Positions 1 through 13,041 are shown, counted from the stretch's first letter. The stretch: DNA of 64,000 nt from Hymenoscyphus infarciens (GCA_001414345.1 LLCB01000054.1:62001-126000), one strand, 5' to 3'. The notes: generated from the sequence alone by a model not told the origin. Numbers and translations: made by a program.

Positions 1-477
1 CCCTAGGACTCTTCGATACCGCCGGACAAGAAGATTACGATCGTCTACGACCTTTATCATACCCCCAAACCGATGTCTTCCTCGTCTGCTTCTCCGTCAC
101 CTCGCCCGCATCCTTTGAAAACGTTCGCGAGAAATGGTTCCCGGAAGTTCATCACCACTGCCCAGGTGTTCCCTGCTTGATTGTCGGCACGCAGACGGAT
201 TTAAGAGATGACCAGAGTGTAAAGGAGAAATTGGGAAAGCAAAAGATGTCACCGGTCAAGAAGGAAGATGGGGAGAGAATGGCCAAGGAGTTGGGTGCGG
301 TCAAATACGTGGAATGCAGTGCTTTGACACAATACAAATTGAAGGACGTTTTCGATGAGGTAAGTTTTATCCACCCCCTGGTCTGACTGACCAAATACTC
401 ACATCGTACAGGCAATCGTAGCAGCGTTGGAGCCACCAAAGCCCATGAAGAAGCCACACAGATGCTTAATACTTTGA
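1..477 (+). CDS. cdc42: Cdc42-type Rho GTPase, 3' part only
   Basis: Partial gene; the window starts inside it. Frame opens at base 3. Exon 3-359, intron 360-411 (GTAAGT..ACAG), exon 412-477. The G3 motif DTAGQ is at the very start, the G4-type motif is TQTDL, the G5-type motif is SAL, and the tail KKPHRCLIL is a CAAX box ending in Leu, which predicts geranylgeranylation. The stretches [11 protein letters not shown] and [13 protein letters not shown] match Cdc42 better than Rac or Rho. Cdc42 is the plasma-membrane switch for polarised growth, working with a GEF, GAPs and PAK kinases. The P-loop and switch I lie upstream of the window. Rac1 is the main alternative. Confidence 0.93.
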
Positions 478-1833
478 TCGTACTTTGCAAACCGAAATCA
501 AAATCAAAAATTATACCACCACCCTATACAATAGCACCTCCTCTATACATCTTTCGTCTTTGAGCCATTCCATGACCAGCGGGTTGTACAATATCTGCAT
601 GGGAAATGGGAAATGCAATTCTCCTACCCTCGAGGATGTAGACTTTGGATGGAAAAAAGAAGATTCCCCCTAGCATAAACACTTCCCCCTTCACCTCTTC
701 CGGCGAAGAAGGTCAATTCCACCGGCATATGTATTTTGAGGATGGATAGAAAGCATCGCGTTGCCGAAGGATAATTGCCTTTTTTATTTTGGGCTTTGAC
801 CTGTTTCCAGGGATGCGTTCTTGCTTGCTGCGAGGCATATTTGTTTTCTTTGTTTTTCTTCTCTTTTTTCTTAGCGCCCTGCAATTTGTGACGATGTTCC
901 GTCCCAGTTCTATTTTTTCTAGCGAGATTCTCAATGAAAGACCAATTGAGTAGCCCTGTTCCATCTGTCCAGTCTACTGTGCATATTTTCTACTGCCTGC
1001 TGTTTGTGAATGCATTCGGGTGTACGTCTGATTTTGTGGCGGAGTCAATTTGGGTTCCTTCCTTTTTTTCATGGATGGGGGGGCATTGAGGCATTGAGGC
1101 GTGACTTTGAATTTTCTGTAGAAAGGGGAAACTTAATTGCAGACATTACCAACGAGTGATGGATTTGTTGCTGGTGGGTGGTATACCCTGAATTTCTTGG
1201 TTCTTCCCAAAGAGCCCTCTATTTTCCTATACGCCTCGATTTCTTTATTTCAAGCGTTTTGGGGTTCTATCTCTTGTGACCGGTGAGCAGATGGGAGCAG
1301 AACTGAGTGATAATTGCTTCTAAATGGTTACACGGATGCAATGGTATGCTGGAAATTCAAATTCTTCGATGGCCTTTTTCTAGCTGCTATGGAGATTTGT
1401 GTTGTTGAATGTGTCTGGTGTCGCGCTGGATTACAGGTTTGTGTATGCAAATCGCGGGGTAGCAACCCTCCATCTTCACACCCACCAAAGTCGTTCATCT
1501 GCATGCCGGCAAAAGATGAAAAATCTCATGGTTTGCTTGGCCTGAGAGTCGGAGGGTAATTTAGAATTGGTTGGAGGGGGGGGTTAATATAGTTCTGGGG
1601 TTTTTCCATGGGGGAGGGGTTCGGGGGATATTTGTTTTTTATTTAATCTACGAGGATCACCTTGGTTCTGTTTATTTATCTTTATCATTGTTTGGGATTG
1701 TCGAGATTTTGATTAACAGAGAGGAAGGGACCTGTTTTTATGTCGTTGGTGGGGTACTTTGTGACACTGGTGGAGGGGCTTAATTTTGCTCATGAGGGTG
1801 TACGACTTAGCGACGAAGAAGTTCAGGGACGGG
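478..1833. other. Intergenic, no gene seen
   Basis: 3' flank of cdc42 followed by T- and G-rich low-complexity sequence (runs of G near 1080, 1575 and 1610). Short open frames here are not supported by composition or recognisable protein. It leads into the relic oxidoreductase. Confidence 0.6.
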
Positions 1834-4067
1834 ATGAGATTGGGTTTGGTTTTTTTTTCCCTCCAAAGCTGGAATTTAATGGGTTTGAATGTCGTCCCTT
1901 TCCCTGGGGATGTCGATTGGCCGAGTCAAAGTCAGTGGGCGGAGTTGAATACTACGCTTGGTGGACATCTTCTTGGGCCTGAGCCGCTGGCGCAGGCTTG
2001 GGTATGTTATCAGGGGTTTTATGACGAGGGGAGATGTGCGGTTGTTGGGTAAATCTTCTTCGCCTTCTCATCTTCTTCTATGTTTTCTTTCTCAGTTCCC
2101 CCCCCCCCTGCTTACTCCGCTACTCTTCTTATAAATTTGTCTTAATAATTGGGAATGGAAATACTGACGTCCCAAACCTTCCTCAGTGCGACCCCTGCGA
2201 TTACCACTTTTTATACTAGTGCTCCGAGTGTCATTTCTCGGTAGGAGGGGGGGGGAAGTGCCTGTTTGGTTCCGGTGGGGGTTGGGGCACAGAGGGTGTA
2301 AGAGTGTAAGAGGGGAGAGATACTAGAGTATGTTGTTAGTATAGGGAGAGTTAGGGATATACAGGTTGGGATTTATTTGGGCGAGAAATAGGGGGGTGAG
2401 TGAGGTTGGTTGTTAAGTGAGTTCTTCTTCTTCTTCTTGTTTGGCAGATGATGGGACAAGCCCAAGAGGAAGGGACCGGCCTTTTAGAGGAGTTCTCGGG
2501 TTTGGGTTTTGTTGGTCTGGTCGCGCGAGTAAGAGACTATGGCAGGTTCTAGGATGTTGGGTTGGCTCAGGGGGGTAACGAGTTTCTATCTCTTGTCTTG
2601 GGAATCCCTTCTTTTGGCTTCAATGGTGGTACTGGGAGATTCGGAGGAGGTATCTACTGGCCTCTTGGAAGCTAAAATCGCACTTTGCTCCATTCTTTGA
2701 CAGTCACAGAAACACAGGTCAGGTCACGATTTCATGGGGATGTCTCAAGGTGCGGGCTCTTTTGGCATGTGGATGCTTAATCTTAAAGGCGTGGAATGTA
2801 TTCCTGAATATACTGTGGGCTGTTACACCGGACGAGCAGCACGTATTGCGGCTGGTATTCGGACTTTCGAACTCGCTCGAGCTGCAGTATCTTTTGGAAT
2901 CACGATCCTTGGACTGGGAGGCTCGACGGTTGGGGTGACAGGTAGATATCCTCACGGAGGAGGACATTCTATTTTTACTAGTTTGTATGGGCTAGCTGCT
3001 GATCGGGTACTTTCTCTTCAAATCGTTACGGCAGAAGGGCGGTTTGTTACTGCTAGTTCGGAGGGAAGCCAGGATTTGTTTTGTGCTGTAAGAGGAGGCG
3101 GTAGTGGTTTGTCTCTTCAAGCCCAATTTACATTAATGGAAGAGTGCTAATAAGCGAAGGAACTTGGGGAGTCGGAACCTCCATCCTCGTCCGAGGGATG
3201 ACTGCGGCGGGTGTTGGGGGATAGGCTCTCACCTTCACAAACAACCCCGCGTCTCCAATGGCGTCAACGATACAACATTCTGGAAAGCAGTCCAAGCATA
3301 TTGGCCTTTCTCGCCTGAAATCTGCGATAATGGGGGGATAGGCTAGAACTTCATCCGACACTGCGCAACAAACGCCCGCCTCAACCCTTACTCCAACCAC
3401 TAACATGGAAATGGCGAACCTCACATCCGCACAAACGAGGACTTTTGCTGCGCCTCTTTCGAGGTGTTGAGGGGCTTGGGTGTTAATGTTATTGTTCCCA
3501 GTCCGACGGTTTTAGATCCTAGTGTGGTATCGAGAGCTGGACTAGGGGAGTTGGATATCGGTACCGCACGAACAGCAACACGTCTTCTTCCTCGAGCGAA
3601 TTTCGAAGACCCGGAGTTACTTGCTAAAACTAGTGTAGTGGTAAAATCCTAGGTGGAAGGGGGTTATTACTTCCACGGAATCCAACATTGTCCCGCCCTC
3701 TTCCTCTCTCAATACCCGTTTTTGACAAACAAACTGTCCTTGAAGTTTTTCGTGAGACGGCTATGCATTCCGAAGAATACGAGTCCACCCCCGACACCGG
3801 TTCTTCTATCGAGATTCAGTGCTTTCAGGGGATTGTGGGTGTTTGTCCGGACGCGGGGAGTTATATGAAGGAAGCTGTGTTGAGGTACCGAACTAGCAAG
3901 TGGCTTTTTAGGGGGAGAATTATGGGAGGTTGAGGGCTATAAAGGAACGGTATGATCCTTGGGGTTGTTTTGGGCTGTTACGGGGGGTGGGGAGTGAGGG
4001 GTGGAGATTTAGGAGTCCTGGGGGACTTCCCACGGGGGATGGGAGGTTGTGTAGGGTTGGGAGTTGA
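1834..4067 (+). pseudogene. Relic FAD-linked oxidoreductase (BBE/PCMH type)
   Basis: Pieces of one secreted FAD-binding oxidoreductase can be read in order but in different frames. About 1834-2052 holds a signal-like start and PSQSQWAELNTTLGG, typical of the N-terminus of fungal BBE-like enzymes. 2734-3150 holds the FAD domain (GRYPHGGGHS, SLYGLAADRVL, DLFCAVRGGGSG). 3152-3217 has EGTWGVGTSILV, 3239-3346 has NDTTFWKAVQAYWPF, and 3464-3652 has LLPRANFEDPELL. 3929-4067 holds the family's C-terminus (YGRLRAIKERYDPWG, ending DGRLCRVGS and TGA). Frame changes, stops and a roughly 650 bp unreadable stretch at 2053-2700 show it is dead. The usual bicovalent-flavin Cys region reads LGLGGSTVG, without Cys. 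Live relatives oxidise sugars, alkaloids or secondary-metabolite intermediates; the substrate cannot be told. Confidence 0.85.
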
Positions 4068-6890
4068 GGTTATGGCAAGTGGCTTCTGTGGTGAATTTTA
4101 GCACAAGTAGTAGGATGAAGGAAGATTGGGGGATCTAGCCTTATCTTTCAACGTCAGATTGAATTTAATAGTCACTCGCTACAGGGATCAAATTAGCTCG
4201 GAGAAAACGTGGGAAGACCGGCAAGTGCTCCATATAAGGAAGTAGTCTGCAAGTGCTTTGGGAAGCATCAACGCATTAGAAAATCTCTTCTTCCATGGTT
4301 CGTTGGGCTCTCGGCTTGGTGCCTCACTTCATCTTTTTTCGCTCTTTCTAAACTACTAGTCATGGAAAGCTATACTTTTCAAGACCCACAGGTTCAATTT
4401 AATGTGGTCTCACGCTTAGTCTCTTCTTTTGATCCACGACTAGTGTCAATATAATCTTAACTGACGTTTTTTTTTACTAACTGTCGGATGAGATTCTACA
4501 TTTGGATGAAAAGCCGAAGCATATATGTGGATAACTTCACTATTTTTGAATCATTCTGCTAAGAAACAGACAATCTTTCATGTCGAAGTTTGGGAACGCC
4601 TTCTTTTCTAGATTCTCCTAGGACGGCTCTGTTACACGTTTCTGCTTTCCTGGTTTCCAGTTATTTCAGACTAGAAGACTTCTTTTATACTTTAACTTTT
4701 GGGGAATCGACATTCAATGGCGCTTTTCGGATCATGTTTGTCCACTAGTACCATCTAGAACACTGATTTATTACCGTCAATTTACTATTGTCCAAGTCAA
4801 TTTAGAAGTTGAAACACTTAAAACTCGGATGTGGGAGCTTACTTCGTAGCATAAGGGAAAGTAATTTTGAGTAGCTCAGTTTCATAGGAGTCCCTATATA
4901 TTCTAGTGGAAGTTCTTAAGTGATGATCGAACTTGGATTCGGCAATTACCAAAGTCCCCACCTATACACCATACAATGGCTCGTGATATCCAAGTGCTTA
5001 GCACGTTGACTTCCGGCCCTTGGCTTTCTAGGCTCGAAACAAAATTCGCTTATAACTCTTGATAACCCCGTATTGAAGCTAGAGAACCTTTATCAAAATG
5101 AGAGTTTGCTAGGATTCGACAGTGAAAGTAAGATAGACAGTAGCAGCGTTTGTCGAGAGTTGGACAAGAAGTCTTACTCATTTTGTTTTTTTATATGCTC
5201 CCGTTTAGGGGAAGTGATCCCATGGAATGATTTTGATCTCAAGAGCAATTAATTCTTTACTTGATTTTCTTTGCGAAAACGCCACGCTCTTAGGTTGTTT
5301 TTTATTCTCTGGTCATGTTCAACCTCTTAGTGCGAGTGAATAAGTCAAGAAATCGTACTATTGGAAAGTGATAACTATAGTGTTCTCTCAAAAAGCGGTA
5401 GGATAAACAAGAGAGGTTGATAAAAACGCCTACAATCAGAGAATCAATATCCTAGCTTCAAGCCCAATTAAGCATGGTACTTATTTTCGACACTAGACCG
5501 CAAACTTCTTTCGCCTAAAATCCACGACAAGATTATTTACCCCACCTCATAGTTCTTCTATGCTACAGTTACACCTTTCTATACTTTCTACTCTAGTAAA
5601 CCAGTCTTCGTGTTAGTAAATATCTTCAAATTATTTGTGAAAATGGAAATAACGAAATAATAGTTGAATGTGAAAGCTCTAGTAAGAAAGCCAAGTTGGC
5701 GGGTATGCCTACGTAGGGTGTCTCAAATGAATAACACTACCAAGCCAGGCGATAATATGAAGACGCCTGGATCGTTTGCATCTCAGCCATTTCCCTACTG
5801 GACCTTAGCTCGTGGTTACTTTTTATTTCTGTACAGCCACACCATGAAAGCATTACAGTGTATTATTTTTGGTACTGAGTGTGTGATAAGAAGGACCTCC
5901 CTGGAACATAGCCCTTGAAGATCTAATAATAGACATTGGACAGCCAGAGGTAAAGGGAGAATCTGAAGTTAACCTTTACAAATCCTTTTGCAGATGTTCA
6001 AAGACGGCCCAAAAAGGTGGGTGGGTATTGACAGGGAAGACGTAAGCGACAACAGCAATTCATTCAGAAAAAAATTCTTTCATCCAAGCAAACTTATTAC
6101 AACTAAATCGCTTTCCCAATATCAAAGGGAGCATGACATCTTTCTGAAAAGATGCTGAGAGCTTCGATGATTTTAAAATATTGTAAAGTTAAAACTCCCT
6201 TATATTCAACACCTCATCACTTCAGGGAAGTTGAAATGTGATACTATTAGCTTAGTCATTGGTCCTCGTGGTTACATTTTTTCCCCTTCAAATATAAGCA
6301 AGCACCAAAGCACGTACCCCGACAACGAACGGCAAAAGCCTTGCAGAACGAATGGGTACTGTCCTGTGCTGAGGGCAGCTAAGGTGCTCGACAGCCGGTC
6401 AGAACCTCTACGCCAAAAGAATCAGTCATGAAAACTTTCGGGGTTACGACTTCATACCCCCAACTCCAAAGGTGTAAATAATCAAATAAAAGCTAAATGT
6501 CTAAGAATATTTCGACAATAAGTTCGAAATCGAGGGCAAAGGTCTTCCCAAATTCCTATTTACATGTATAAGAGTTTGCGCCTACCCGAGCTGAGAGGGT
6601 AAAACAAGAAGAAACTTGAGTCATATTTTGGTACCTTCGGGATCTTTTAACATGGCCAGAATGGTAAGTAATGTAAAGTACACGCCGAGCAATGTTATTT
6701 TATGAAAGCAGCACAGTATTAAATCTCACAATCATTGATCAAACTCTCTATTTCTCAGCCAGAGATCAGCAAAGCTACCTGTACACAGCAAATAGCAAAA
6801 AGGCATGCTAAAATGTCACAAAAAGCCCAGTCCCATATCAAGGTAGAACTTCGTAACACCCCCATCTCCCCCACCCAATCTTTATTACAA
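4068..6890. other. Intergenic, 2.8 kb, no gene seen
   Basis: Moderately A+T-rich sequence with no recognisable protein, no clear coding bias and no RNA gene. CA and TG dinucleotides are common, so it does not look like the RIP-type islands elsewhere in the window. It could be old, fully decayed DNA. The last part is the 3' flank of the ligase gene. Confidence 0.55.
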
Positions 6891-9848
6891 TCAATACTCA
6901 AAGTCATCATCAACAGCCGGACCCTTATTCTTAGAAACACTTTCCTGCTTCTGATACATCTCAGCAACCTGTCTCGAACTCGTCGCCTCATCCGGCTTCT
7001 TATCATCACGAATCTTAATGAATCTCGGAAAGCGCAAACTGATTCCCTTCTCACCACCCGAACCAGAAATACCTTCTTTGCAACCAGCCTTGTATCTAGG
7101 ACTGAGTGTCAAATCGGCGGTCTTGACCTCCCATACGAATCTTGGCTCGAACCAGACGTCGGGTTGATGTTGGTTTCCTGAGGAGTGGGAATAGAAGGGT
7201 TTAGGTCGGTCGATGACGATATCTTTGAGTTGGGAATGAAGTTCTTCGAGGACGGCTTCTGAGAATCCTGTGCCGATGTTGCAGATGGTTTCGTAGGTTT
7301 CTGTGCCGGGGTTGTAGCAGGCGAGGAGGAAAGCACCGTATACTGATGTTCGTTTTCCTTTTCCATAATAGGCACCCAAGACGACAAGATCGAGAGAGTC
7401 GCCAATTCCTGACAAGTAATCTTTCTTGATCTGGAAAGAAGTTAGCTTTAGTCAATGATTTGTAAGAATGGGACATACCTTGAGCCAATTGCGACTTCGC
7501 TTGCTGGGTTCATAGCCACTTTCAGCGCCATCCAACATCTTGACCATAAGCCCCTCGCACGATGCCTTGACACTCTCGTCCAAGAACTGCTGAATCTCAT
7601 CGATTTCCCGTCCATTCATACTAGTAGCAAAACCAAATTCTCCCTCGACGGGATTGAATGAATTATGAAGAAGCTCCCTTCTCTCTCGGAGTGGCTTTTC
7701 GACCACGGCTTCCCCATTTAGAAATAACAAATCAAAAGCAAACACACAAACTTTGACCTTGACATCTTCGACTTTGACATCCTTCTTTTTTCGTGTCATG
7801 AGCTGTTGGAATGGCATGACCTTCTTCTCTTCCATATCCCAAGCAACGGTCTCACAATCAAGCACAAAACTCTTAGTATCTTCCTTCACCCACGTGCCTA
7901 GTTTTGACAAAATATCGGGGTATTTCTTGGAAAGATCTTCGGAGTTTCGGGAGAAGATAGCTGCAAGTCCACGATCTGAGCTCTTGGCTGCAGCTGGACC
8001 CTTGTATTGTTGCTTCGAGTCTTTTGCCACGTAATGAATTTGTGCTCGTTCCCCATCATACTTGTATTCGCAAGTAAATGTTTGGTTTTCGAATCGATCC
8101 AGAACTTCCGTAATCGCCTTTGTTGGTTTAGCCAACATGGGTTTTAGCGGAACACCTGGCTGCAACTTGCAATTATCTGCCAGATTGAAGATCCCATGGT
8201 CCAACATTGCCGGGATAATCACATCGTAACTAGGAAGATTGCTGTGGCTTGTTAACGAAACGATAGCCGAACTCCGAAAAAAGGAAAAACATACCTAAAG
8301 ACTTGCTTCAAAACCTGCTCACCCTTTGCAAGTTGCTCCGTACTTGGAATTTTCCCCTCCCCCTTGGCTTCAATCTCATGGCATACCATAGCCTGGCCAA
8401 GCGAAACAAGAACGGTCTTCTCTGCCAATCCGAGCCGTAACTTCCCTTCAAGGAAGCGAACAATAAACTTTGCCTCACTGGAGCCGCCTTTATCTACAGT
8501 AATATCGACCTTGCCAGATTTGTGACCATCAGCTGCAGCGAGCATTTTCTTGATACCATCGACCTTTCGACCTTGGGAACCAGAACCAGTGATGGTAGCA
8601 ATGCCGATGAGACCCTTGTGAACGCCTCTGATAGTCAAAGGTTTTGGCTTAAACATGGTAGGCTGTTTTGATCGACTCTTGACTGCCACCAACCCAAGGT
8701 CTCCGATTTCTCTTTGGTCATTTTTGATAACCTCCAAACTTCGACCCGTGGTTTCGCCAATTGCTTTCATGATTAAGGACTCGCCAATCCCCAATTCGAT
8801 ACCAGCATAGTCTGCAGCCAGCTTGTTAATCATAAGTAAAACAGTTGGGAGCATATCATCGGGGGTTAGACGTAATACTTGTCGAAGGAATAGTGCGCAA
8901 TGTGCTTGAATGACAAGTCTTTTGGTGGTCATCTCAATCAAGGAAAATGTCGTACAGAGAGCTGCATATGGGACTGGCTCTCCGGGCTTCCAATCCGGAT
9001 ATGGATCTTTTGCCTTGGATTTCAACGTAGTTTGGACCTTTTCCCGAGCCTTTGCCACAATTTCTGGTTTCTCGTCCTCGGATTCGTCGTCCTCTTCCTC
9101 GTCCTTCTCAATCTCTGAAGCAGATGCGCTTGAATTTCTTCTCTCCAGCTCTTTCTTGGATGACGAGCTGACTTCTTCGGGCTCTTCTTCCTTTATAGCT
9201 CCCTTCTTGGCCTTCTTTGGAGGGGATGCCATTGATTTTGAGTCCTTGGTTTTCGCAGCGGCCTTGGGTTTTGGTTTCGACACCACTGGTTCATCGTCTT
9301 CGTCATCCTCCTCGATTTTGGCAACTCGGCGAGGTCGTTTGACAATAGGTTCATCATCATCATCCTCCTCGATTTCAATTACTTCCTCCTTGACTGGTTT
9401 GGACTTTACTTCGGATTTAGGTGTAGATCGCGATCGTTTCTTGGTTTCTGCAATGATATCAGTATCGAGTCTCGAACCTGTAATGCGCGGGCAGACTTAC
9501 CCTTTCCCGGCTTGATGTTCTCCTTGATTTCGGCTTTCTTTTTATCTTCCTTATCTTCGCCATCCAACTCATCCTTCATCTCAACATCTTCACTTGTAGG
9601 CGAACTTGGTGGGGCATTATTTGCACTTGAGCTGGGTGCGCCGTTCGACTTGGAGGAAAATGCGAGTTTGGTTTGCTTCGGGGCTTCTTTCGGGGCGCTG
9701 CCACTGGGGCTCTTGAAGAACTTGCTGTAGGAGAATATGCATGTTAGCCAGTATTTCAGACACGTTTTCCCCGATTGCAGGATCTAACACACCCCAAGGT
9801 GGTCTGGGAACCTTTCACATACCCCAACGTAGCTTGCTTTGGCGGCAT
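6891..9848 (-). CDS. cdc9: DNA ligase I (ATP-dependent)
   Basis: Five exons: 9848-9823, 9724-9501, 9447-8295, 8241-7479, 7430-6891; introns of 48-98 bp; 901 residues, the usual length for fungal Cdc9/LIG1. Residues 5-12 (QATLGKFF) form a PCNA-binding PIP box; residues ~13-200 are an acidic and basic low-complexity tail. An alpha-helical DNA-binding domain follows, then the adenylation domain with EYKYDGERAQ (catalytic Lys ~528), and the OB-fold with GISLRFPRFIKIRDDKKP near the C-terminus. It seals Okazaki fragments and repair nicks in the nucleus and probably mitochondria. It is divergent from the asparaginyl-tRNA synthetase with 506 bp between the two starts. The start is set by the PIP box. 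DNA ligase IV or III would have BRCT domains, which are absent. Confidence 0.97.
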
Positions 9849-10354
9849 CTTGCAGAATGCTCTACTGTGTCGTTCTGAAATTCGCGTTATGTGCACCAAG
9901 GCCGTGAGGATCTTCTGAGACGCCAGAACTAGTATCGCAGGATTCAGTTTGAGGTTCCAATGCGGATACTCTGTTGGGTCAATGAGATGGTCTTAGGCGG
10001 ACGGGTAGAATCGAGATATCGTGGGAAGGCAACAGGAAGTCTGTAGGGATGGCAGTGGGAGGAAATTTGAGATTCTGCTTCAGATCGAACACCAATTTTT
10101 ATGAGGGCACTGTGAGATCCTGGATGTATTCAGGAAAGGCGCATAGATTGAAGTCGAAAAATCCCGGATCCACAAGCTCGTCGCGTCCTCTTTCTCCGGG
10201 TCGCGTTTCCCCGTGTAAATTGATTCTCTATTCACACCCCTGTAGATTGATATCACCGCACCCTCTGAGTCAAAGCGGTGAGTCGACCTTAAACCCCGCC
10301 AGCCCACCAAAATAATTCCAGTTGATCAATTGAAGATAACAACAACACCACAGC
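9849..10354. promoter_or_regulatory. Divergent promoter region, ligase I / AsnRS
   Basis: 506 bp between two divergent starts, so both promoters must lie here. I see no convincing TATA box. The bases just before the AsnRS start are A/C-rich (ACAACACCACAGC), a favourable start context. Confidence 0.6.
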
Positions 10355-12191
10355 ATGGCCGCAGTACAAGAACTCGCAGACCGAAACAAGATGGATACAA
10401 TCTACGTTGACACCGATACGGGAGCAGACGACGAGTCCGCCACCGGCACCGAAAGCAAACCATACAAGTCACTGGCCTACGCATACATCCAGCAAGGTGG
10501 CAGTGAGGGGAAAACATATCAATCGCGTGCCTCCACAACAGGTCCGGTCAGCGCAGATGGAGACCCAGCAGAGAGATTGGTATGGAGGGATCCTGCAAAG
10601 GCTGCAACCAAGAAGGCACAAAATGCATTGGATGCACACAAGAAGAAGGCATTGAAGCAACAACAACAAGCCGCACAGGAAGAGGAGAAGGAAAAGGCCA
10701 GGTTAAAGACCCTCGAAGATGCGAAGAAAATCGTCCTCACCGAAGATACCTCCCTACCTAAAGCCACCAAGATCACAATTGGCGACAAGACAGTTCAATT
10801 AGGAAAAGAGGGCACCAAGGGGGCTCGTGTCAAGGTTTCAGGTCGCATCCACAGATTAAGACAACAGAAGCAGGCTACATTCATTACCCTGATTGACGGA
10901 TATGGACATTTACAATGTGTTCTTTCTGGGGATCTTACAAAAACATACGATGCTCTCACATTCGCTCAAGGCACGTCCTTGACCCTCTATGGAGAGATGC
11001 GCGAGGTCCTTTCCGGTCAACAAGCTCCAGATAGCCGGGAACTTCACGTTGATTTCTACAAAGTCCTTGGTGCAAGTCCTTCCGATGCCGACGCTATCAC
11101 CAACAGAGTTTCCGCTCAACAAGATCAATGGGAATCTGCCATGTTGGATAGTCGTCATTTGGTTCTACGAGGTGATACTGCCTCTTCGGTGATGAAAGTT
11201 CGATCCGCGGTAGAGTGGGCATTCGCAAAGGCATATCGAGAGATGCACTTCACCAAGATCAGTCCTCCAGCTTTCGTCCAAACCCAAGTCGAAGGTGGAT
11301 CCACTCTTTTCGAACTGGATTACTACGGAGAAAAGACATATCTGACCCAATCTTCCCAACTCTACCTCGAAACTGGACTCCCAAGTTTGGGCAACGTCTA
11401 CTGCATCGAAAAGTCATTCCGTGCCGAAAAATCTCTCACTCGTCGTCACTTATCTGAATACACCCATGTCGAAGCCGAGTTGGATTTCATTGACTTTGAG
11501 GATCTACTTGACCATTTGGAAGAAATCATCAGCAAGGTCATCACCACACTCATGGATGATAAGGAAATTGCTGGTTACATCAAGGAGCTCAACCCCGAGT
11601 TTACTCCCCCCACGAGACCATTCAAGCGTATGAGATACTCTGATGCCATTGACTGGTTGAACGCCCAAGACCCCCCTATCCTCAACGAAGAAGGCAACCC
11701 TCATGTTTTCGGTGACGATATTGCTGAGGCTGCTGAGCGAAGAATGACGGATATCATCAACTTACCTATTCTTTTGACACATTTCCCAGTGGAAATCAAG
11801 GCTTTCTACATGAAGAAGGAGGATGCCGATCGACGTGTAACTGAGAGTGTTGATGTCCTGATGCCTGGTGTTGGAGAGATTGTGGGTGGTTCGATGAGAA
11901 TGGAGGGTTATGAGGAGTTGATGGAGGCCTATGCTCGTGAAGGAATTTCTCCCAAGGAATACTATTGGTACACGGAACAACGAAAGTAAGTTTTTCTTTG
12001 TGTTACTCTTTTCCCTTTTTCACCCCGGAAGCACGGGATCGATTGGGTTACTGACTAAATGTAGGTACGGCACATCACCTCACGGTGGATACGGACTTGG
12101 ATTGGAGCGATTCATTGCATGGATCTGCAAGCAACATTCTGTTCGTACTTGTTGCTTGTATCCTAGATTCATGGGACGATGCAAGCCTTGA
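10355..12191 (+). CDS. ded81: Asparaginyl-tRNA synthetase, cytoplasmic
   Basis: Exons 10355-11985 and 12065-12191, intron of 79 bp, 585 residues. The N-terminal extension (IYVDTDTGADDESATGTESKPYK) is the AsnRS-specific domain, which separates it from AspRS. A charged linker (~70-125) is followed by an OB-fold anticodon-binding domain and a class II catalytic core. Visible core motifs are TQVEGGSTLFELDYYGE, TQSSQLYLE, motif 2 FRAEKSLTRRHLSEYTHVEAE (~354-374) and motif 3 GGYGLGLERF (551-560). It charges tRNA-Asn in the cytosol. The intron falls inside the codon for K544, just before the motif 3 region. Confidence 0.96.
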
Positions 12192-12661
12192 GAACCTTTT
12201 TGTGCAGCATTGGTTTCCGTTGGCAGCAGAAAGGATGGGATGGCTTGTGAATGTGGGTTGGTGAAACTTGGAGCCTACGATGTATTAGATGTTTCATGAT
12301 CATCTTCCTTTTTTTCGCGTTTACTTAGAGTGGATAGGAAGTGATGACACATGATAAAAATTCCCTCGAAACCGTTTTTGACTTGCCGAGTGAGTCTCAA
12401 CTATTGACTGGGAGTGTGTCAAACTTGAGAGCTTCTTATTGTGGTGTGAGTGTGTTTGAGCGAGAAGGAGGAAGTTTAAAATAACCTGAAATGAACTATA
12501 TGATCCGAGGTACGAAGGTACTGGCATATCCATACTGGCAGTGCCTGGGAATGTTTCCGCCTGTCTAGACGGTTCGTGTGGTAATTTTGTATCGGAGTCT
12601 TCGTGTTACAGCGCTCTTTAAAGTCTGGCCCTCCGGGGAGATGATTGGATAATTCGGGTAA

Positions 12662-12813
12662 CATTTCGAAAGGTTTGTATCCTTCGTCTTCCCTGTTGCC
12701 ATGGAATTGTAAACTGCCAAGTACATCTACTTCGTGTGTCATTTCGAAGGTTTGTATAATTCGTCTTCCCTGTTGCCATGGAATTGTAAACTGCCAAGTA
12801 CATCTACTTCGTG
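12662..12813. repeat. Tandem duplication, unit ~75-78 bp, two copies
   Basis: Copies 12662-12736 and 12740-12813 are nearly identical. Both contain TCGTCTTCCCTGTTGCCATG and end in CATCTACTTCGTG. Differences are a few bases near GTTTGTATCC versus GTTTGTATAA. Confidence 0.95.
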
Positions 12814-13041
12814 ACCTGATTCAGCTGGAGGGCATCAAGACCATCTCAACTTTCGATTGCTGCAAAGGTAAATCTTGATATCGCGTCTAGATAGGGGATT
12901 TGGAAAAAGGATTTCTAGGGTTATGTGGCAAGATCTTTATACACCTCTGAACACTGGAAAATGAGGCTAGCGAGAGGTGTCTCGCGATAGGCGATGAAAG
13001 CAGACAGTTTCTTTCGATCGCTCCTGCCTCCTGGATATAAT

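Noticed and set aside
1..477. Rac1 instead of Cdc42
   Set aside because: The C-terminal half ([23 protein letters not shown]) is closer to Cdc42; the upstream part that would settle it is outside the window.
8910..9515. Ser-rich 201-residue plus-strand frame
   Set aside because: Antisense shadow of the acidic, Ser/Lys-rich N-terminal part of DNA ligase I.
10355..12191. Aspartyl-tRNA synthetase
   Set aside because: Class II motifs fit both enzymes, but the N-terminal YVD..G.D..GT..KPYK domain and the SLTRRHLSEYTHVEAE block are those of AsnRS.
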